Assembly: GCF_009870125.1 (NCBI RefSeq)
Contig: NC_046680.1
Location: forward strand, 21,905,501 to 21,969,500
DNA: 64,000 nucleotides
Source of the DNA: Drosophila pseudoobscura
Lineage: Eukaryota; Arthropoda; Insecta; Diptera; Drosophilidae
Direction: 5' to 3'
Notes under the pieces: model-generated
Database searches by the model: none
Seen by the model: only the letters and a program-made list of their open reading frames with translations
Told to the model about the DNA's origin: nothing
In this document: positions 56,422 through 64,000 of the stretch, in pieces
How positions within the stretch are numbered: the first letter of the stretch is position 1
How the letters are laid out: each line of letters opens with the position of its first letter
Program-made: the position numbers and the translations under genes

Positions 56422-57983
56422 ACTTAGTATAAAACCCAAAACGTGTACTCCCCTGTATCTGAGATGAATTGTCCATCAAATGGTTGACTCCATTTTAACA
56501 ATTAAAACTAATGCTGCACACAAAATAGCCGTTGTTTAATTAATGGACTTTAACTAAACCGCACACTGACTGCTTATAATTGAATCATTGAATTCCGTTG
56601 GGCCATGGGGCATTCCCTGAACTGGCCTCCAAAAATGCCAGTGATTCACAATCAATCTCCACAAGCACCGAACTTTTGTGGTGATGCAACCATCAGGAGT
56701 TTGGCCTCAACTGGGAACAAGTAACTCGTAGTTTTATAGAACATTTCCACCATCGTATTGTGGGCAAAGGAAGAGGGAGAAAATAAACCACAAAAATTTT
56801 CATATTTCTGCCAAGCCACTGGGCCATAAATTCACATCAAATTTTAGAGAACTAATTGCTGGGAAGAACGGCAACAAAGATGGTAAAAGGAGCACAGATT
56901 CCCATCGTACCACTGAAAAGGGTTAAATACCATTCGAAATGTAGCAAGTGAAGAAAATATCGGTTTGAATAGTAGCTGTTCCACTCTGGATACCCTGGAT
57001 ATTCCTACATTTGCTCTGATTGGGACAACTCGTTGGGCATTCCTTCTATAATCAAACGAGGGCATACATACTTGTACATATGTGCGGGTCTGGGATCTAT
57101 TCGGCTGTAGGTTCGATGTGTCTGTTAAAACTAAGTAAATATAGGAAAACTTTCATCCAACAATCAAATCGAAAATAAATAAGGGCCAAAACGAGAGAAA
57201 AGAATACTCGTACTCATACCCGGTGCAGCGAAACTGTATTTAAAGGTAAATAAAACCACGAAAAATGCGAAACAAGCCAAATAATAATAAACTTCAGACC
57301 CCTGGGAGGATGGTGCTGGGGGCCAAGTGAGAATTGTTGTTTGCAATCAGGCGGAGACCAGCCAACGAGTGGAGCAGACTGGAGTGGAGTGGCAGTGCCA
57401 GTTCGGAGGAGATGGAGATGAAGATGAGGATGAAGATGGACAAGAAACTTCTGGGCGAGGGCGACGGTGAGGGTCCTGGGAAAAAGTTTGCCCAGCTCAA
57501 AGTGCTTGGAATGCAACAATAAAATTCGAAATCTGCCATGAATTGCAGACAATCATGGAACAGGGGACAGAACAGAGCTCAAACCCAAGCAGATTCAAAC
57601 TGCATCGCAATGGAATGAAGTTAATAAGTTTCAGCGAGCCAGCAGTCCGGCGACAAACCCTGTGCCAATGAAATAAAGCAGCAACGACTTAAAGACAGGA
57701 TACTCGGTCTGGAAAAAAGTATATATTATTTGAGGAAATGTTGCAGAACAATTAAAAAGTTGTGGACTTTCATGAGTCAATCAAACGACTGAGAACCGCA
57801 ACGACTTTCTCGAGAGTTGCTCAACTTTGCGGCACTTTAAATGCCAGACAGACAGACGGCACAACAGGCATATGCATACGCATACGATGCCCCATGGTGC
57901 AGCATATGAAGAAGCAAGACGTCTACAGAAGGAGCAGGAAGATGTTCCTCTGAGTGAGTGGCTTATGCAATTTGTCGTGGCTG

Positions 57984-58020
<37 letters not shown>

Positions 58021-58434
58021 TTTTGGGGGCAATCGGAACCAGTCAACCGGATCAAGAGGCAACTTTGGGGAAAACTTTAAAAACTACAGAGCCACAGAGA
58101 GCGCCCTCTGCACTGCCTGGCCTGTCTGTCCTGCCTACGAGTATTTCTAAACAACTGAGAAAGAAAATTTCAGCAGTCAGGATCTGCTGTCAGAAAGTCG
58201 GGTCTGTCAGTTAAAGCCCCTGGCATGTGCTGCACATTTCGCATTAAAAAACACCCGAAATGAGATGATGCACAACAGGAGCAGATACTGAAATGAATTT
58301 TCTTTTCTGCCTTTGTATATTTAATTATTTTCACTGCCTTTTTTAACACTATTTATTTTACGATCTACCCAAAGTTATAAGAATAAGTCAAGTACTGTTT
58401 CTGAAACTGTTAACGACATAAGACAATCTTCGAA
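56422..58434. other. Intergenic region after Letm1
   Basis: No recognised gene. It holds a 34-bp TA microsatellite (57985-58018) and a GATGAAGATGAGG purine run near 57415-57440. Short frames on both strands are low complexity and show no family features. The 3' end of the small gene at 58435 must lie here on the minus strand. Confidence 0.5.
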
Positions 58435-58935
58435 TTAGTCCCTTCTTGGTTGTCTTTTCTGGTAAGGATTGGACTGCAAATGGAACCAGCCGTATCGCCA
58501 GCTGGTAGCCTCCGGATAGTTGTATTTGTCGTCGGGGCTGTGCTCGTACCGGCGCTCCAGGTAGGTGGATCGCTGCCCACTGCGTAGCAGCTCAAGCTCC
58601 GCTGCCGGCACAGACTTCATCGGATCGCTACACTTGCTGAAGTGTTGCTGCTCCACCGGCGACAGATTGTAGTCGAAGATGAGGGATCTGGAAGGCCGGT
58701 AGATGCGGCTACTCACTGCATACGGATTCGGGCTGTGCGGCGTGGCTAAATCACTCTTTGAACGCATCCTAAGCGCAGGCACGGCGACAATTGCTTTCGA
58801 CTTTGGGGTTTGGTTGGATCCGCCACTATTTCTGCCCCAAATGGAGGGCCTTGCCTGTAGGACAGGTGTGCTATGGGGTCTTCTCTGGTGCTCCAGTGGT
58901 ATGGCGGTTATGGTCTTTGCCTTTTGCGAGTCCAT
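58435..58935 (-). CDS. Small basic protein with YGW motif, possibly an axonemal/sperm protein
   Basis: A single-exon frame of 166 residues. The N-terminal half is basic and Ser/Pro-rich with SIWGRNSGGSNQTPKS. The C-terminal half has a distinctive string: STYLERRYEHSPDDKYNYPE then ATSWRYGWFHLQS. That C-terminal pattern (R-Y-x-x-S-P-D-x-K-Y-x-x-P-x-x-T-S-W-x-Y-G-W) recalls small sperm microtubule inner proteins such as the SPMIP1 type, but I recall that family only loosely. It is the only sizeable clean frame in this region, has good codon use and lies near the testis-type proteasome gene. I do not know its orthologue. Confidence 0.6.
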   Translation of the reverse strand: MDSQKAKTITAIPLEHQRRPHSTPVLQARPSIWGRNSGGSNQTPKSKAIVAVPALRMRSKSDLATPHSPNPYAVSSRIYRPSRSLIFDYNLSPVEQQHFSKCSDPMKSVPAAELELLRSGQRSTYLERRYEHSPDDKYNYPEATSWRYGWFHLQSNPYQKRQPRRD

Positions 58936-61900
58936 TTTTGAATTTGGAAGTCACTTTTGTATTTAGAGCCCTAAATATTTCCTGCGTTCCCTGTAGAAAC
59001 CTAATGAATAAGAGTAGCAATAATTTGATAGAGAAGGACATAAAAAGCAAAGGAATTGGCATACGAGTATATGTTATTTACCTACACTGAATGTTACAGA
59101 AATATTCAAATAGTATGCCATTTTTCGGAACTTGTAAGCCGCTCGCTCCACTTCGACCACTCTCCCCACATTTGTATAGAAATATCGAATCCGCTTTTTA
59201 ACGAATGGTAATCCCATCTCCACTTTTTTTAACCTGAATTTATGTTTTTTTTTCAATTTGTGTGCAAGTGAGAAAATATAAAGTGGATTATATGGAGATA
59301 AGGGTGCTCTACAGACCCACTTTTCCTCTGATTTTTTTGTACTCTTTCTCTCGTCCCTGGTGTCGCCTTTTCTCGGCCATACAGCAACCTGGTGGCCGCA
59401 CGATGGCCATAAAAATATCAAAGATATGTCGCGCCACACTGGGAAAAGTTTATATGCAGGGTGGGCAGGTCGGGTTGCATCGCATGGACGTTGCACCAAA
59501 ATACTCAACTCCATTTTAAAGAGTTATAGAGAGACTACCTCTCTTGTGTCTCGGCATTGATTTTACAGTGGTTGTTTGCTCCAGTATCCATTCTGCTTAT
59601 TTAGTGGCTTCGTTAGATGTAATTTTGGTTGTTTTCCATGTTTTCCTATGCCAGTGCACACACACACACACACACCACAGCGTTATCCTGTCATCGTGCC
59701 GCCCTTTGGTAAACTGCATAAATTAGCGAAGAGCTTGTGTCTTGATTGCGTCTAGCTCCCCTGGTCTCCGGGATGGGTCTCTTTAACGAGTTGGCAACTT
59801 TGCAGAATTCGAACAATTTGCTACTTTAATGGATTGAAAGTTCCGGAAATAAGCGACAGCTGCGGCACTCAGACCTCCAGCACCTCCAGCATCTCCAGCA
59901 TCACCAGCACTCCCTCCAAAGCGTTGCTGACCATTAGTGGGTTACTCCCTCCGTTCTGTCTATCCCATCCGTCCACTTGGATGCGACTGGATTCGATTCG
60001 TTTCCATCTTCATTCCCGAGCAACTGCACTTTTCTATACATCAATACTTTCGAGCTCCTTCGCGGAGTTGCTTCCTTTCTCGCCATTAATTTGCACAGCA
60101 TTTGTCGCCATTTGGCTTCAAGTGGGGGCCATAAGCGTGGGCGTTGCCGTGGCCCTGGACTGCTGACTGATGGAGTTGCAGTTGCACTTTACTGGCAGCT
60201 GCGTGTGCATCACAGAAACAGTCACTGCATTATTTCCCGAAGACAGTACCCAACAGCATTATCCTAATTAAATGCAAATTTGGTAGTATAACAGTAATAT
60301 CCGTTCAGGGCATGCGGCACGAGGCTTTGATAGATTCACCAATCAAAGTTTCCTTAATGAATCGTACACCGGATGGACCTGCTGCTGCCTCGTCCGCAAT
60401 GAACGGCTCTGACAGTTTCACATAATAAGCGGCTTGCCGGGTGCAGGTCCAGTTGCACAGCCACAACCACGCGGCAACAGCATCCTCCTCCCCCTCCTCC
60501 GTAAGCATAAACGACTTAATAACTAGCAACGACTGTCGTCGTTGGTAATGGGCGACAGGCAAAGTTCGTTGACACTAAAGGGCACTTTGGAGCCGCGCTC
60601 CTGCAACATCTGCATGTAAATGGGAATACAGAACGGGGAGGGCGGCGACTGAGTCAACAATGCCGTGTGCATTGCTCGGTTTATTAAAAAGACCTCTGGG
60701 TGAGTCCTGAGTCTGGGCACCATTTGGTACTTCAGGTGAAGCGTGAAGAGTCCATCCTCCTCCTCTTTGCCAGCATTTGTCCATGTGTTTACTTAGCCGA
60801 GACACACGACGAAAAAAAAACTCGAAAGAGGACGTACAGTGCACGGTGCATGGCTGGTATGCGAGGTGGCTGCATTGTATGGTCAAAGGTCATTTGCATT
60901 TTGCAATCGTCCGCCTTATCTGGAGATATGAAACCACAGGCGAGGGCCAGCAGACGGACAAACTCGTATGTATATCCTGCAGATTCAAAGGCAGAGATTG
61001 AAAAACGGTTGGATTGATACGAAAACAATGGAAGCATGTACGACTTGCAGTATGGATTTGTCACATACTAGTTGTTCCTAGTTTAATCTTTGAGCGTTGA
61101 GAATTAAAGAGCACTTTATTAATTTGTAAATGGCTGAAATATGTTGAGCCTGGTAACGAGATAGTTGTGAACATAGCATAGCATGTTAACCCATTTCCCC
61201 GACTCCAATCCCTTCGAGCACTTCGTGTTCAAATTGTTCATCATTAATTTCCAAATATTTATGTATGTGTGCATGCGTGTGTGTGTGTGTGTGTACACTG
61301 ACAGCTTTGGAGCAGGGTCTTTCGAGTAGGAAAGAGTGCCTACTTGAAAGAATATTCCACCAAACCATGTTTATCCATTGAAGCGCCCTCCACACTTTTA
61401 TTGGGTCTTTAGTTGCGATGGCGACTGGGCAGGGGCCCTTCTGCTGCTTGGAGAAGGGAGTGCCGGGAGTAGGGATCCGGCAAAACAACAATCAACACCA
61501 TTTGACGCTACAAATTAAGCTCGAAGCAAACAAATCGTGGAAGGTTCCCCTGGCTTTGGGCCCCCAAAACAAAAGTTGTTGCTGTTCTTGGTTCGTGTTG
61601 TTGCCTTGTTTTTGGTGGCTGCCGCTTTATGTCTTCTTGTGTCTGCTCCCCTGCTCCAGCTCCTGCTCCTGCTCCTTCCGCAACTGCCTCAAGGGCGATT
61701 TCGTGTTTAGTGCGGAACATTTCTTCTTCGGCATCCTTCGATGCTCTCTCTGGCTAAGGGAGATTATTGGGGGTAAAAGTGCTTAATCAAACGGCAAACG
61801 GCAAGGGCACGCATTGAAAACACGGCGTATACTTAATTTTGGTGCACATTGCCTAGGGCCGAAGGGTCTGTCTGTCTGCTCTCCACTTTACTCCACTCCT

Positions 61901-63387
61901 TCGGATAAGAGCGTGCTAATGAAGCCATGCCTGAGATCGATGCAAATATTTATTTAATTTCCAAGTGCGCTAGACTTGAGTCTCAGTCGAACTTTTGTGT
62001 GGAATGTTGTACCTACCGTTCAGAAACTATGTATTAAAAACATATTCGAATGGTATGAAAATATTCCACAAATTTAGTAGAGGGACGGGGGCAATTACCA
62101 ATACCAGTTTCTGTTTCCTGTTGCCTGTTGCCTGTTGCCTAATGCCTTGTTATTGGTCACTTTCATAAATTCCTATATTTATTCATTTAGCGACTGACTG
62201 CCTGCAGCACTGCCAATAACATTTTATGCATGACGCATAATAGAATTTCATCGCGATTGCCGCAAACAAAACATATTTCGAGGACGACAGGTGACAATGG
62301 GAGGGCGCCTAGTCGCCCAGTCGCCCAGTCGCCTGGCCCGTAAACGTAAATGTAAATGGAAAAACTGTCGAATCAGTTGGAATAATTGCATTCGGCGTGA
62401 TTCTATTTGCTGGTCGTTTTGTTTGCAGTCGTGTTTAATTTATTTATTTGCCAGTCGCATTTTGCAAACGCTTGCCGTGGGACCCGGGCAACAGAACAGC
62501 CATTGGGTGGCACGTGTTTAATCCTGGTAAGTATGCGGCACACTTCCTGGATGACGCCCCTCGACCCGCGTCCCCCGTTTGTGTCCCTGGTTCTGTCTCT
62601 CTTTCTCGTGCTGGTGTCCTACTCCCCAGGTCTGCCACACGGTTGTCATAAAATGTTAAATATAAATTTATGGCAGAGTGCGCGCTTGTGGCATACTAAG
62701 CACCGCATCGTGGCATGGTCCACGAACTCCGGTCTCGGGGGCAGGTTCGTTCTGGGCTCTGGCTAAGCACATTAGGAAAATGAAGCTGTTTCTCGATTAC
62801 GATTACATTTGCCACAGATTTGCTCTTTTGTTGCATTTTCCGAGCCGAGACTTTGTTGTCAACTTCTTCTGCCCCAGAAACTTGCTTGAATGTTTTGGCA
62901 GTTTTGAGGGGCAGCAGATGGCTGGGTTGGGCATTTTGGTTAATGGCTAAACAGATTTCAAGTGGCAACAGGGACAGGATGGACAATGTGGCTTGTGCGG
63001 TGAATGTTAACCCAATTTATGGTAATTGTCTCAATAATTTGTGACATCATTAATCCGATTAACGTGGCAATGATATTAAATTGCGAATTTGAATAGATAA
63101 TACAATAATGATGCAGCGATGGCATGCCACAAGTATTCCCGCATTAGTGCACAATAAATTGAATTATGAATTCACATTGATTATTGTAGCTTTTTATTTC
63201 TCTCAATTATCGCAACAAATCGTGTGATTTCATGATCCCACTGTTCCGATATATTGCTGTCGACACATACGTAAAGTTGGCTGCGGCTGAAAGTCAATCT
63301 GTTTGTAGCCTTAAAATTTATAGAATTCCGTACTGCAAGGCATTTATTATTTAGTTTATTTATCACTACACTACTACAATATTTCCA
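58936..63387. other. Intergenic region before the proteasome alpha gene
   Basis: About 4.4 kb with no gene I can support. Features are CA and TG microsatellites (59659-59674 and 61278-61293), CTGTTGC repeats near 62118-62140 and some pyrimidine-rich tracts near 61620-61690. The AT/GC mix and the many short overlapping frames on both strands look non-coding. Non-coding RNA or enhancers may be present but are not recognisable by eye. Confidence 0.5.
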
Positions 63388-64000
63388 ATGTCCGACCGCT
63401 ACGATCGTGCCGTGACCATATACTCGCCCGATGGCCATCTGCTGCAAGTGGAGTACGCCCAGGAGGCAGTGCGCCGAGGATCCACGGCGGTGAGTGCGGC
63501 AGCTTCGTGATTGTGGATTGTCTCTGATCTCTGGGCTATCTTCAGGTGGGACTTCGCACCAACGATTGCATTGTGGTGGGCGTGGAGAAGAGGTCCAGCA
63601 ATCCCTTGTTTGATGAGCGTTCCATGCGCAAGATTTCCATGCTCGACAATCATGTGGTGATGACCTTTGCCGGCCTCACTGCAGATGCCCGAGTACTGAT
63701 CAGCCGCGCCCAAGCGGAGGCCCAGAGCTATCGTTTGAATTTCGAGAGGCCCGTGACTGTGGAGTACATAACACGGTGAAAGCAGTTTCCTCGCTTACCC
63801 TTTTGCCAAAAACTTATTGGAGCCGCGGTGGCGGCCTTTTCCTTTCAGCTTCATAGCGCAGATGAAGCAGAATTACACGCAAAGTAATGGACGACGTCCC
63901 TTCGGGCTCTCCTGCCTGATGGGTGGCTTCGACGGGGATGGCAAGCCGCATTTGTACCAAACCGAACCATCGGGCATCTACTACGAGTGGACGGGCAGCA
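63388..64000 (+). CDS. Prosalpha4T2: Proteasome alpha4 subunit, testis-type paralogue (5' part)
   Basis: Three exons, 63388-63489, 63546-63775 and 63849 to the window edge. The product begins [20 protein letters not shown], the alpha-subunit signature of the N-terminal gate of the 20S ring. [18 protein letters not shown] follows across the first intron, then [20 protein letters not shown]. It resembles Prosalpha4 (alpha7-type), but differs at many variable positions (for example [20 protein letters not shown]), as expected of the testis-specific duplicates. Its neighbours (Letm1, Brca2) match the region where I recall Prosalpha4T2. It is incomplete at the right end. Confidence 0.87.

Noticed and set aside
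57334-57522. Short plus-strand frame with a repeated EMKMRMK segment
   Set aside because: It lies on a GATGAAGATGAGG simple purine repeat and has no family features.
57985-58018. TA microsatellite as a possible origin or attachment site
   Set aside because: Simple TA runs are common in fly intergenic DNA, and nothing around it suggests function.
1-64000. CRISPR arrays, operons, phage or plasmid modules
   Set aside because: The window has spliced nuclear genes throughout, and no regularly spaced direct repeats with unique spacers were seen.
1-64000. tRNA or rRNA genes
   Set aside because: I saw no cloverleaf with A and B boxes and no rRNA-like sequence by eye; a covariance-model scan would be needed to exclude small RNAs.

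Overview
The window is gene-dense eukaryotic chromatin from a Drosophila species. Genes have short introns with GTRAGT donors and pyrimidine-CAG acceptors. Many products match Drosophila melanogaster proteins almost residue for residue (Vha16-1, Debcl, Letm1, Bap170). All recognised genes belong, from memory, to melanogaster chromosome arm 2R (Muller element C). A DINE-1/Helentron-type element of the form common in the obscura group, together with a Brca2 carrying seven BRC repeats rather than the three I recall for melanogaster, suggests an obscura-group fly. That assignment is inference. There is no prokaryotic, phage or CRISPR content.

Left block (1-26.7 kb): Vha16-1 (V-ATPase proteolipid, minus), Trap1 (mitochondrial HSP90, minus), Bap170 (PBAP remodeller subunit, minus), a small secreted SVWC-domain gene (minus), Fmo-2 (flavin monooxygenase, minus), a DINE-1-like element, and debcl (Bcl-2 family, plus). 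Most of these map, as I recall, to cytological region 42-43 in melanogaster.

Right block (27.2-64 kb): a ZCCHC8 homologue (CG4622 type, plus), a SMIM14 homologue (minus), an ionotropic receptor (plus), Brca2 (minus), the two-RRM poly(A)-binding-protein relative CG4612 (plus), three tandem ionotropic receptors plus one relic (minus), Letm1 (plus), a small unnamed basic protein that may be axonemal (minus), and the 5' part of a proteasome alpha4 testis-type paralogue (plus, cut by the window end). These are region 60D-E genes in melanogaster as I recall, so the window appears to span a rearrangement junction near 26.7-27.6 kb.

Most of the genes are unrelated housekeeping or sensory functions rather than one pathway. 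The most interesting structure is a dispersed non-coding repeat built on GGTATATTT words and ending, in its fullest copies, in a TCACACTG-type core-promoter motif. Copies lie upstream of the housekeeping-type genes CG4622, Letm1, Bap170, Trap1 and debcl, and more loosely Vha16-1 and the SMIM14 homologue, each pointing toward the gene. Such copies are absent next to the ionotropic receptors and the SVWC gene, and the single-copy receptor and the SVWC gene have TATA boxes instead. Other points of note are an exact 330-bp tandem expansion inside Brca2, a sharply bounded near-identical tract shared by two tandem receptors, a likely GC-AG intron in Letm1, and an intact SVWC gene between Bap170 and Fmo-2.
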